Shown: in pieces, positions 35,505 through 44,277 of the stretch
Layout of the letters: each line of letters opens with the position of its first letter
Position numbering within the stretch: the first letter of the stretch is position 1
Assembly: GCA_964491395.1 (NCBI GenBank)
Contig: CAZBGI010000003.1
Location: forward strand, 57,891-121,890
Source: SKVR01 sp964491395
Lineage (GTDB): Bacteria > Bacteroidota > Bacteroidia > Bacteroidales > UBA7960
Reading direction: 5' to 3'
Length of the DNA: 64,000 nt
Translations under genes and position numbers: made by a program
The notes under the pieces: generated by a model
Databases searched by the model: none
What the model was told of the DNA's origin: nothing
Seen by the model: the letters and a program-made list of their open reading frames with translations, nothing else

Positions 35505-38500
35505 TTGAAAAGACTTTTATCCATATTATCTTTGCTTGTTTTTCTGGGGTGCAATCCTGACAAGCAACCCGCGAAATCTTCATATTCCTCTGTTCCTGAA
35601 AAAGAAATCATCCGGGGCAACAAAATTTTATTGCAAAACCAATCATTTCCTGATACTTTTCCCAAACCCTCTTTCAAAGTAAAAAAAGCGGCCACAGCCC
35701 AAATTATCCCTTTTCGTGATAAGCAACCCTTGCTCATTGACCCTCTTGTTTTGCCATTGAAATCCGATCCTGTTGTTATAAGGGTAGGCGAAAATAATTA
35801 TGCAGATCCGATGAAGTTAACGGTTGTACCTGACACCATCCGTACCCGGTTGCCAAAAATCATACAAGCCAAGGATCCTTATATGATGGCTCATAATCCT
35901 TTCAGTTTTTCTTTCTATTCGCGCTCTCAGGGGTTGCCCAATGATGATATCAGTTCAATAGTGACAGATAATCGGGGATTTTTGTGGATTAGCACCTATG
36001 GTGCGGGGCTGGTAAGGTTCGATGGAAAATACTTTGCTCACTATACCTCCCAAAGCGGTTTTTCTGACAATTTTTTGCTTCATCTGACCTCTGATAGTCA
36101 GGATCGGTTAATTTTTGGGATGCGAACAGGAGGACTGGCTATTTTTGACGGGGAGCAGTACCTGGTTTTTGATAAAACCAATGGATTTCCCAACAACAGA
36201 GTAGAAAACATATTTGAAGACAGCAAGGGGAACTTATGGATTGGTACTTTTGGTGCAGGTGTTTTAAAATATGATGGGAAAGAATTTGTACAATATGATA
36301 GTTCCTGCGGCTTACCGGGGAATGTGGTTTATGCTATAACTGAGGACAATGCAGGAAATATATGGCTGGGAACAAGGAGTACGGGTCTTTCCAGATTCAA
36401 CGGGAAAGATTTCACAAACTATTCCACCCTGCAGGGCCTCTCCAGTGATTTTGTCAGATTCCTGGAATTTGATCACGATGGAAAACTTTGGATAGGAACA
36501 GAGGGAGGCGGAATCTCGGTTTTAGACGGAGATTCATTGATTTACTACAATAAAGCCAATGGTTTTCCTGATAACGAGATTTCTGCAATGCATATGGCAA
36601 GCGATGGTCAGATCTGGCTGGGAACCCGGAAAAATGGATTGTTACAATTTGATGGACATAGCTTTAAGCAGTTTACCGAAAATGATGGATTGGTAAATAA
36701 TAATATAACAACCATTCATGAGGATTTAACCCATAAAATATGGGTGGGTACTTATGGAGGGGGAGTAGGATATTACAATGGCCATATTTTCAGACACTAT
36801 GCCAAAGAAGAAGGAGCTCCCGAATCTTTTATAAGGGCTCTTGTGGAGGATCGTAATGAGAATAAATGGTTGGGAATGAACAGTGAAGGGTTGCTGATGT
36901 TGCCCAAAGATGCTGATTCTCTGCAATGGTTTACCCAGGACCAAGGCCTTGAAGATAACAGAATCAGAAGTCTTTATGAAGATAAAAGCGGAAATATCTG
37001 GATAGGTTTTTTGTTTGAAGGTGTTTCCGTTTTTGATGGAGATAATTTCTTGTCATTTGAAGATGACAATCTGCTGTCTGACATTTCAGTTGTTTCAGTT
37101 CTTGAGCAAAATAACGGTACAATCTGGATTGGCAGCTATGGGGATGGTTTGTTCAGACTGGAAGAAGATATTGTTATCCAATATACCACAGAAAACGGGC
37201 TTACTGACAATTATATCCGGAAAATACTGGAAGACGAAAAAGGCAATTTATGGATAGCCACGCGCGATGGTGGTGTTAATTATTTCGATGGAAGAAGTTT
37301 TACGCACTATACTACCGATGTAGGTTTGCCAACCAATGATATCTTTGATATATTCCTTGATCGGATGGGCGTTCTTTGGATTGGGACTAATGGCTCGGGC
37401 TTGCTCATGCTCGATGATGATATGCTTACCATTTTCAAACAGGAGCATGGAATAGGCAGTGATTTTGTGTATTCTATACTGCAAGATCAACAGGGTAATA
37501 TGTGGTTTGGTACTCGCTGGGGAATCAGTCTGTTTCTGGGAAGAAGTTTTTTGATTGTGGATAAGGAAAGGAATCAACAAATCTCCAATGCGCATGAAAG
37601 AGGCATTTTTTTTAAAACTTTTACCCGCGATAATGGCTTCATGGGAGTAGGGGTAAATTCAAAGGCCATGATCCAAACCACCGATGACAATATTTGGATC
37701 GGAGCCAATGATTTGCTAACTAAATTTGATCCCGATAACATCGTCCTTGATTCCCGGACTCCTTTTATCTATTTGAGTTGGATGGGTCTTTTTAATGAGC
37801 AAATACCCTGGGCTGAGTTGGTGCAGAACCAGGATTCTGCATTTGTTCTTCCCAGTGGAGTAGAAATTGACAATTACTCGTTTGATAGGGTAAACCGATG
37901 GTTTGGTATTCCGGAAAATTTAACACTTGCACACGATAATAATTATGTGGTTTTTAGTTTCGCGGGTGTTTCTTCTGGTATTACGGGTTTGCTTCGCTAT
38001 CAGCACATGCTGGAAGGGATGGAGGGAAACTGGAGTCCTCTTTCTGAAAACACTGAAGCACACTATGGCAACCTGCAGCCCGGAAAATACAATTTTAGGC
38101 TGCGGGCAATGAATAAGGAAGGGTATTTTAGTGATGAACTGCAATTTGGTTTTGAAATTGCTCCCCCATGGTGGTTAACCTGGTGGGCTTATTTATTGTA
38201 TGCCCTGATCTTTCTTGGTTTGGCAGGAGCGAGTTACTTATATCTGAAAAAACTTAAAATTATTCGCGAGCGTAAAAAACTGGAGGAGATGGAACTGCAG
38301 CAAAAAGTTCAGATAGCTCAAAAATCAGTAGAATTCAAACAGAACTTCCTGGCCAATATGAGCCATGAAATACGGACTCCATTAACTGGTGTGTTGGGAA
38401 TGGCGGATTTACTTCTCAAGACACCCCTGAATGAAAAGCAGCTTGACTATTTGAGAACCCTGGTTCTTTCCGGGGAGAACCTTAGGGAGATAATCAACCT

Positions 38501-39452
38501 GGTGCTGGATTATTCCAAAATTGAGGCCGGGAAGGTAAAGTTACATGAGGAGATTTTTTCCATCGAAAAACTCCTTGCGGATGCCGAAAAACTTTTTTTC
38601 TCTATTTGCCGCAAGGATATCGTTTTCATCAAAGATACGGCACCACAGGAAACGGGTTATCTGAAAGGAGATTATAGCCGTATTTTTCAGATTATCAGCA
38701 ATTTATTGTCCAATGCGGTAAAGTTTACTGAAAAAGGGAGCATTAGTATCAAAATAAAAAACGAAGTTGATTCCAGCCTGCCCGATGAAGTAAAGAAAAT
38801 AAGAGTGCTAATCAGCGATACGGGGAGAGGGGTTCCTTCTGATGAGGTAGAAAACCTGTTTAAGCCTTTCTATCAGACGGATCAGTCTTACAACCGAAAT
38901 TCTGATGGAACAGGCCTGGGTTTGGCTATTTGCAAAGAACTTTCAGAAATTCTCGGAGGTTCAATAGGTTACGAACGAAACAAAAACAAAGGAAGTACTT
39001 TCTGGTTTAGCTTTGTGGCACATAAAGAAACTGAACCGGTTGCAATTGCCACAGAAATCAGCCGTACCGAAGATACCACCAATGGCAGTCTTGATATCTT
39101 GCTGGTTGAAGACAAAGCAATCAATCAGAAAGTTATCACCCTGATGCTGGAGTCTATGAACCACAGGGTATCTTTGGCTGTCAATGGGCAAAAAGCCATC
39201 CAGATTTGCGAAAAGCGTAATTTTGATCTTATCCTGATGGACATTCAAATGCCCGTGATGGATGGAATAACCGCTACTCAAATCATGAAAACTCGCTTCA
39301 CTAATCTTCCGCCTATTGTAGGTTTGAGTGCTAATGCATTTGAAGGAGATCGTGAGAAGTACATGAAAATGGGGATGGATGAATATCTGACCAAACCCGT
39401 AAAAGAGAGTGATTTTTCAAATATGATAAAGAAGCTGAACCTGAAATCCTGA
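35505..39452 (+). CDS. Propeller-domain hybrid histidine kinase with lipobox
   Basis: A 1315-residue hybrid sensor. It starts at a TTG (35505), supported by the lipoprotein signal peptide that begins there (MKRLLSILSLLVFLGC, lipobox Cys16). About 14 repeats of the kind NLWIGTFGAGVLKYDG (about 145-760) suggest two seven-bladed periplasmic propellers. They are followed by a Y_Y_Y domain (about 800-885), one transmembrane helix (about 893-914), HisKA with H954 (SHEIRTPL), HATPase and a receiver with D1246 (LMDIQMPVMDG). Unlike classical HTCS regulators it has no AraC-type DNA-binding domain, so it must signal to a separate protein. The ligand is unknown. Confidence 0.93.
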   Translation: MKRLLSILSLLVFLGCNPDKQPAKSSYSSVPEKEIIRGNKILLQNQSFPDTFPKPSFKVKKAATAQIIPFRDKQPLLIDPLVLPLKSDPVVIRVGENNYADPMKLTVVPDTIRTRLPKIIQAKDPYMMAHNPFSFSFYSRSQGLPNDDISSIVTDNRGFLWISTYGAGLVRFDGKYFAHYTSQSGFSDNFLLHLTSDSQDRLIFGMRTGGLAIFDGEQYLVFDKTNGFPNNRVENIFEDSKGNLWIGTFGAGVLKYDGKEFVQYDSSCGLPGNVVYAITEDNAGNIWLGTRSTGLSRFNGKDFTNYSTLQGLSSDFVRFLEFDHDGKLWIGTEGGGISVLDGDSLIYYNKANGFPDNEISAMHMASDGQIWLGTRKNGLLQFDGHSFKQFTENDGLVNNNITTIHEDLTHKIWVGTYGGGVGYYNGHIFRHYAKEEGAPESFIRALVEDRNENKWLGMNSEGLLMLPKDADSLQWFTQDQGLEDNRIRSLYEDKSGNIWIGFLFEGVSVFDGDNFLSFEDDNLLSDISVVSVLEQNNGTIWIGSYGDGLFRLEEDIVIQYTTENGLTDNYIRKILEDEKGNLWIATRDGGVNYFDGRSFTHYTTDVGLPTNDIFDIFLDRMGVLWIGTNGSGLLMLDDDMLTIFKQEHGIGSDFVYSILQDQQGNMWFGTRWGISLFLGRSFLIVDKERNQQISNAHERGIFFKTFTRDNGFMGVGVNSKAMIQTTDDNIWIGANDLLTKFDPDNIVLDSRTPFIYLSWMGLFNEQIPWAELVQNQDSAFVLPSGVEIDNYSFDRVNRWFGIPENLTLAHDNNYVVFSFAGVSSGITGLLRYQHMLEGMEGNWSPLSENTEAHYGNLQPGKYNFRLRAMNKEGYFSDELQFGFEIAPPWWLTWWAYLLYALIFLGLAGASYLYLKKLKIIRERKKLEEMELQQKVQIAQKSVEFKQNFLANMSHEIRTPLTGVLGMADLLLKTPLNEKQLDYLRTLVLSGENLREIINLVLDYSKIEAGKVKLHEEIFSIEKLLADAEKLFFSICRKDIVFIKDTAPQETGYLKGDYSRIFQIISNLLSNAVKFTEKGSISIKIKNEVDSSLPDEVKKIRVLISDTGRGVPSDEVENLFKPFYQTDQSYNRNSDGTGLGLAICKELSEILGGSIGYERNKNKGSTFWFSFVAHKETEPVAIATEISRTEDTTNGSLDILLVEDKAINQKVITLMLESMNHRVSLAVNGQKAIQICEKRNFDLILMDIQMPVMDGITATQIMKTRFTNLPPIVGLSANAFEGDREKYMKMGMDEYLTKPVKESDFSNMIKKLNLKS

Positions 39453-39465
39453 CCGGGTATCCTGA

Positions 39466-40266
39466 TTAGTGAATCTTTTCATTGGCCGGGGTTACCCTCA
39501 CTTTAATTTCCCGTGCAATATCCAGCGCCGTGGTAAGGGTACTTAAATCGTTAAATAGCTCACCGGAAGCACCTGACCAGTGACTATGTCCAATAGGTTG
39601 CATGATGTATTCATCTTGCAGATTATTCAAATCTACGGTGACTTTGTATACCAATGCCGGCTGGCTTGAAGTCTTGTAATGCAAATCTTCAGGATATTTA
39701 TTGTTGTGCCAATGTTGGTTCCAGTCCCACGACTGATTGATTTCCATCAGAATATTAAAAACCCTGGGTTCTCTGTGCCGGGTGGAAGAATGTAATACAA
39801 AGGCTGCTTTGGGTGTAGCCCCCGTTACTGCGTCGGGCATCGGGTCTTCCCTGGTGGGCAAATAAAAACCATCAGGAGCTTTTACTCCTCTTTTATGGCC
39901 CCAGTAGGGCAAGGCCGCAGGTCTTCGCAGGGGGCCGGGCTGCCAGCGACCCGATGAAGCATCTCCATGCCGGAAATAGCCTTCAGCAATCGATTGAGCC
40001 ACAAATAAACTCTGGATGTAAATCCCTGAAGTATCTTCTATCCAAAAGGCCATTAGGGGATGATTATGGCGACGCCCGGGTTCAAAGATGATCTCCAGTT
40101 GATGGCCTTCTGCATGTTCCAGGGTTGTTATTTTTTCCGGAGGATCCTGTTTTCGTAATTTTTGCCACCAACCTCGCTGCGCATATGTTTCAGTTGTAAA
40201 TACACCTGAAATCATAAAAAGTAGTGCACTACATAAACCAATTACTGAGCTTTTTCTTGAGATCAT
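39466..40266 (-). CDS. Exported DUF2271-like protein
   Basis: A 266-residue periplasmic protein with a signal peptide (cleavage after TYAQ, about residue 30). It contains HPLMAFWIEDTSGIYIQSLF, RRPAALPYWGHKRGV, PDAVTGATP and EINQSWDWNQHW, which resemble DUF2271 proteins; the match is from memory and moderately sure. The gene follows the TonB receptor by 12 bases on the same strand and is probably cotranscribed with it, which suggests a role in uptake or processing of the receptor's substrate. Confidence 0.65.
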   Translation of the reverse strand: MISRKSSVIGLCSALLFMISGVFTTETYAQRGWWQKLRKQDPPEKITTLEHAEGHQLEIIFEPGRRHNHPLMAFWIEDTSGIYIQSLFVAQSIAEGYFRHGDASSGRWQPGPLRRPAALPYWGHKRGVKAPDGFYLPTREDPMPDAVTGATPKAAFVLHSSTRHREPRVFNILMEINQSWDWNQHWHNNKYPEDLHYKTSSQPALVYKVTVDLNNLQDEYIMQPIGHSHWSGASGELFNDLSTLTTALDIAREIKVRVTPANEKIH

Positions 40267-40278
40267 AATACCTTGCTT

Positions 40279-42669
40279 TTAAAATTCAAACATAATACCA
40301 ATACTGGGCAATACAGTACCGGATTCGTTGCGCAGTTCTTTCAACTGATACACACCATCATTTGCCGGCAGCGGAGAACCGTTTTCATCTGTTTCCCGCA
40401 ACAGGTTGGGCGACAATTCAGCCTGGAAGTTATACACATTCTGTATGTCGAGATAAAACATTAACGAAAAATTATTGAAAAAGTATTGTTTATCGACCCT
40501 TAAATCCAGTTGATGAAAAGACTTTAGCCTGTTTTCGTTAAACCGTGAGTAATCAAGATATCCCTGGCGCTGGGTATCCCAGGCCTCCTGCCTGCTCGAG
40601 GTTTCCAGGTCGAAAGGGGTGTAGGGGGCTCCACCCGAAAACCGCCATTTGGCACCAATATCCCAGTTGCGGGGCAACTTACGGGTAGCTGTTAGATTCA
40701 CAATGTGTCGGTTATCCCACGATGAAGGAATGAACCCTGCGTCCGGATCTTCAAATTCACTCCTTACAAAGGTGTAAGAAAGTATAATGTTGAGATTATC
40801 GAATCGCTGCTCCCTGTAAAGCAGTTCTGCACCGTATGCTCTTCCATCGCTGGTGGAAGTCACTTCTTCATCTCCAAAAATTCCAAATTCTACTGATTTA
40901 CTGCTGAGAGGAACGCCATCTACCACAGAAAAAGGGTAATTGTTATAGTCTTTAAAGAAACCTTCCAGGGTAACTTTGGTTTGAGGCGTTGGGAGCAATT
41001 CCAATCCTGCCACATAATGATCTACACTAATATAGGTGAGATTGTTTTCGCGGTTTCGCAGTACTCCCTCATTATCACGATATCCGAGAGTTGTGTAAGA
41101 AGGTAGTTGAAAAAACCTTCCTGTACTGGCATTGAGGGTAAGATTATCCCTGAGTTGATAGGAAACAGAAATTCGGGGCGAAAGTTGATTCAGGGGATTA
41201 GACATATTGGATGAATAGTTATTGGCATCGGTTCTGATTCCAAAAGAGAGAGACAATGCTTCATCCAGAAAACTTCGGGTAACCTGTCCGAACAGGTTCC
41301 ATTTGTATATTTCCAGAAAAGAGTTGTATTCAATAATAAAAGGTTCTTCAAAAAACACTTCCTGGTAGGTATTGTTGAGATATTTGGCATATTCTCCCCC
41401 TGCTCCGTATATAAAACGGTATTTTCCCATCTCTGTCGTACGCTCATATCGGATTTTGTTTTCTATCTCATCCGATTCATAGTCGAAGGTACGGGGCTGA
41501 GACTCATCATTGTCGGGATGTTTGTAGGAAAAATTGCGCAGCATGTTGCGGCTGACCACCAGACGGTCAAATCCATTGTCGCGAAAGCGGCGGTATACTG
41601 CCCCGATGGTGTAGTTCCATTGCTCGTTTACCGGTAAATAATCCAGGATATATCGTTGATCTTCAGTTTCATTGGCTTCCAGGTTAAGCCTGAACTGGTC
41701 GAGTGCTCCAATACCAATAAAGGTAAGTTCTGATTTATCATTAAGGCGGGTATCGGTTTTAAATTGAAAATCGTTGTAGGTAGGAAGGAAGGGCAAACCA
41801 ATAACACTGAACAAAAATTGCAGGTAGGAGCGCCTAACTGAGAAGATCATGGTTGTATTCTGAGAGAGCGGTCCATCAAGGGTAAGGGCAAGGTCGCTGG
41901 CGCCCACGGCGCCTCTGAAATTCATCTTTTCGCTGTTGCCGCGTACCTGCCTGAATTCAAATACAGAACTAAGGGCATTACCCCGGTTGGCGGGGAATGC
42001 AGAGGAGTACATCTCCACTTCTCGCACAAAATCCACGTTAATGATTCCTACAGGGCCACCGCTGGCACCCTGGGTTGCAAAATGATTCAGGTTGGGGATT
42101 TCAACCCCGTCAAGAAAAAAACGGTTTTCATTGGGGCCACCTCCACGGATAATCACATCGTTTCGAAAAGCGGGAGTGAAGGCAACGCCAGGCAAAGACT
42201 GAATTACCCTGGAAATATCACGGTTGCTGCCCGGGCTGCGCTCAATTTCTGAAATTCCCAGTCGCCTGAGCGATACAGGACTTTCTTCCCTTCGTTGAAA
42301 AGGAGAAGCTTCCACCACAACTTCCTCCAGTTGAAGGTCAACTTCGCGCATGCCTATATCTATATTGGCAACACGGGCGTTGGTAACGAGAAACTCTTCG
42401 GTTACTTTCTTTTCAAATCCTACGGCTGAGACCTGCAACCTTACAAAGCCCGGTTCTATGCCTGTAAAAAGAAAATTCCCATCAAGATCTGTAGTACTAC
42501 CTATATTGGTGCCAAAAATTACCAGATTGGTAAAGGGAAGGGGTTCATTGTTTTTTTCATTGTAAACCCTTCCCCGGATGGTCCCGCTTTGAGCAAATAT
42601 CTCCAGACTAATGACCAACAAGAGTATGACAAAAAAATATCGATTCAGCAATGTTTTAACACTTTTCAT
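40279..42669 (-). CDS. TonB-dependent receptor with carboxypeptidase-like regulatory domain
   Basis: A 796-residue outer-membrane receptor. After a signal peptide (about 1-26) comes a CarboxypepD_reg-like beta domain (GTIRGRVYNEKNNEPLPFTN, about 29-110), then a plug domain (about 115-235, with DVIIRGGGPNENRFFLDG) and a long beta barrel ending in a terminal Phe (SIGIMFEF). It takes up a ligand using TonB energy; there is no SusD partner nearby, so glycan import of the Sus type is unlikely. The DUF2271-like gene downstream is the only close companion. A palindrome lies 27 bases upstream of the start codon. Confidence 0.93.
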   Translation of the reverse strand: MKSVKTLLNRYFFVILLLVISLEIFAQSGTIRGRVYNEKNNEPLPFTNLVIFGTNIGSTTDLDGNFLFTGIEPGFVRLQVSAVGFEKKVTEEFLVTNARVANIDIGMREVDLQLEEVVVEASPFQRREESPVSLRRLGISEIERSPGSNRDISRVIQSLPGVAFTPAFRNDVIIRGGGPNENRFFLDGVEIPNLNHFATQGASGGPVGIINVDFVREVEMYSSAFPANRGNALSSVFEFRQVRGNSEKMNFRGAVGASDLALTLDGPLSQNTTMIFSVRRSYLQFLFSVIGLPFLPTYNDFQFKTDTRLNDKSELTFIGIGALDQFRLNLEANETEDQRYILDYLPVNEQWNYTIGAVYRRFRDNGFDRLVVSRNMLRNFSYKHPDNDESQPRTFDYESDEIENKIRYERTTEMGKYRFIYGAGGEYAKYLNNTYQEVFFEEPFIIEYNSFLEIYKWNLFGQVTRSFLDEALSLSFGIRTDANNYSSNMSNPLNQLSPRISVSYQLRDNLTLNASTGRFFQLPSYTTLGYRDNEGVLRNRENNLTYISVDHYVAGLELLPTPQTKVTLEGFFKDYNNYPFSVVDGVPLSSKSVEFGIFGDEEVTSTSDGRAYGAELLYREQRFDNLNIILSYTFVRSEFEDPDAGFIPSSWDNRHIVNLTATRKLPRNWDIGAKWRFSGGAPYTPFDLETSSRQEAWDTQRQGYLDYSRFNENRLKSFHQLDLRVDKQYFFNNFSLMFYLDIQNVYNFQAELSPNLLRETDENGSPLPANDGVYQLKELRNESGTVLPSIGIMFEF

Positions 42670-42695
42670 TGTTGTTTTTTTTATTGTATTTTTCT

Positions 42696-42713
42696 CAACA
42701 ACAGATGTTGTTG
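42696..42713. promoter_or_regulatory. Palindrome CAACAACA-GA-TGTTGTTG, putative operator
   Basis: An 8-bp perfect inverted repeat with a 2-base centre in the divergent promoter region between the TonB receptor and the DUF2721 gene. Size and symmetry suit a dimeric repressor or activator site. No regulator gene is adjacent, so the protein is unknown. Confidence 0.4.
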
Positions 42714-42813
42714 TAATGTTTTGTGAATATGTAAAAATAATCTGTATCAGGAAATCCTGAATGTCAAAACATTTATGATTACTTTCGCAAAGGAAAATAT
42801 AATACTCAACGCC

Positions 42814-43224
42814 ATGGAACCTTTGACCCTCACCACACCAGCCTTGTTATTCTCTGCTATTTCATTGATTCTGCTGGCTTACACCAATCGTTTTCTTACC
42901 ATTGCACAACTTGTACGCAACCTGCATGCACAATATAAATCCGATCCTTCACATATTCTCTACGGACAGATTGATAATTTGCGCAGAAGAATCTATCTTA
43001 TCAAAAGTATGCAGGTATATGGAGTGGGCAGCCTGTTGTTATGTGTGGTCAGTATGTTTTTGATTTACGTGGGAAAAAACCTGGCAGCAGAAATCATTTT
43101 CGGCCTTGGTTTGCTGATGTTAATTATCTCTCTTACCATCAGTATCTGGGAAATTGTTATCAGTGTGAAAGCCCTGAATTTGCATATTAGCGACTGGGAA
43201 AAGAATCGTGCCGGGCGGGATTAA
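42814..43224 (+). CDS. DUF2721-family membrane protein
   Basis: About 136 residues from the ATG at 42814 (an in-frame ATG at 42775 adds a polar leader). Three hydrophobic helices (about 6-25, 67-90 and 95-120) and the motifs LLAYTNRFLTIAQLVRNLH and IDNLRRRIYLIKSMQ fit the DUF2721 family of small inner-membrane proteins of unknown function. It is followed by the LiaF-like gene after about 190 bases. Confidence 0.8.
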   Translation: MEPLTLTTPALLFSAISLILLAYTNRFLTIAQLVRNLHAQYKSDPSHILYGQIDNLRRRIYLIKSMQVYGVGSLLLCVVSMFLIYVGKNLAAEIIFGLGLLMLIISLTISIWEIVISVKALNLHISDWEKNRAGRD

Positions 43225-43415
43225 GAGGGTATTACCGACCCAAAAAGGCCAGTTACCGATTTGTTATGGAAACAAAGCGCAGAGAAATAATATTTTTGTG
43301 TCACGTTTTAACAATAATCATGAAGCCTTCTCCTTTTACCAGGTTAATCCATTTTCCTCATTTACAAAAAAGGCTGGCTTTCAACAAATCAGTGTAACTT
43401 AAAAATTGATAGAAA

Positions 43416-44123
43416 ATGAAAAATCATTCAGAAAAACGGTATGTCTTAGGTGTCATATTGCTCTTTGCAGGTTTGGCTTTATTGCTTAGGTTTTGGGACT
43501 TGCTTCCCTGGCATATTCCTTCTTATGTATTTTCCTGGAAATCTCTCCTTGTTTTTTTAGGTCTGGTATTTATGGCATCTCATAAAGATAAGAGTACAGG
43601 GCTCATCTTATTTACCATAGGCGCCATCTTCCTGGGAGCCGATATAACGGGTTTTAGCATAAGAGATGTTTTCCGGTTTGTTTTTCCTGTGGTATTAATA
43701 ATTGCCGGATTGGCCATCATCATAAAAAGGCAGAGTTTTACCCCCAACAAAATCAACGTTACGGAAGGGGCAGAGATCAACGATTATATCAATGAAATAA
43801 ATATTTTTGGAGGAGGGGAGCGAATAATTAATACCCGCAACTTTTTGGGAGGTAAGATTACAGCGATATTTGGTGGCGCAGAGCTCGATATGCGAAAAGC
43901 CGATATGGCTCCCGGAGTAAATGCCGTGGATATGCTTTGTATTTTTGGAGGTGTTTCAATGCGTCTGCCTGAAGACTGGATTGTAAAGAACGACGTTACT
44001 GCCATTTTTGGGGGCTTTTCTGACGAAAGAAATAATGATAAGGATATACCCACTGATGAAAACAAAAAAATTCTCTACCTGAAAGGATTGGTAATGTTTG
44101 GAGGAGGAGAGTTAAAATCCTGA
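43416..44123 (+). CDS. LiaF-like membrane protein
   Basis: A 235-residue protein with an N-terminal membrane part of four helices (about 9-115) and a soluble C-terminal beta domain with repeated INIFGGGERI, TAIFGGAELDMR, LCIFGGVSMRLPEDW and TAIFGGFSDER strands, the pattern of the LiaF/cell-wall-active antibiotic response domain. In Firmicutes LiaF modulates a cell-envelope two-component system; here a LytS/LytTR pair lies 3.3 kb downstream, which may or may not be its partner. TATTTTTG at 43291-43298 could be the -7 element of its promoter. Confidence 0.8.
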   Translation: MKNHSEKRYVLGVILLFAGLALLLRFWDLLPWHIPSYVFSWKSLLVFLGLVFMASHKDKSTGLILFTIGAIFLGADITGFSIRDVFRFVFPVVLIIAGLAIIIKRQSFTPNKINVTEGAEINDYINEINIFGGGERIINTRNFLGGKITAIFGGAELDMRKADMAPGVNAVDMLCIFGGVSMRLPEDWIVKNDVTAIFGGFSDERNNDKDIPTDENKKILYLKGLVMFGGGELKS

Positions 44124-44146
44124 TTATAAAGGTTGTATTGTTGATT

Positions 44147-44188
44147 GGAAAACTCTGTCGAAAACATTTAGGCAGGGTTTTCCTGTTT
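44147..44188 (+). terminator. Putative terminator after the LiaF-like gene
   Basis: An 11-bp stem with one G-T wobble: GGAAAACTCTG at 44147-44157 pairs with 44173-44183 across a 15-base loop. It is followed by TGTTT, a weak U-run. It lies 24 bases after the stop codon. Confidence 0.5.
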
Positions 44189-44277
44189 AATGCACTCAAT
44201 TGCTGATAGTGCAGTAAATCTCTTAAAAACGATTAAAAAAGTATTGTTATTTTTACTCCCCAAAATATTCAACTAAT

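Noticed and set aside
35505..39452. Calling the propeller kinase a classical HTCS glycan regulator
   Set aside because: It lacks the AraC-type DNA-binding domain, and no susC/susD pair or glycoside hydrolase is near it.
43208..43402. A 64-codon ORF between the DUF2721 and LiaF-like genes
   Set aside because: It overlaps the end of the DUF2721 gene, has no domain, and covers the likely promoter of the next gene.
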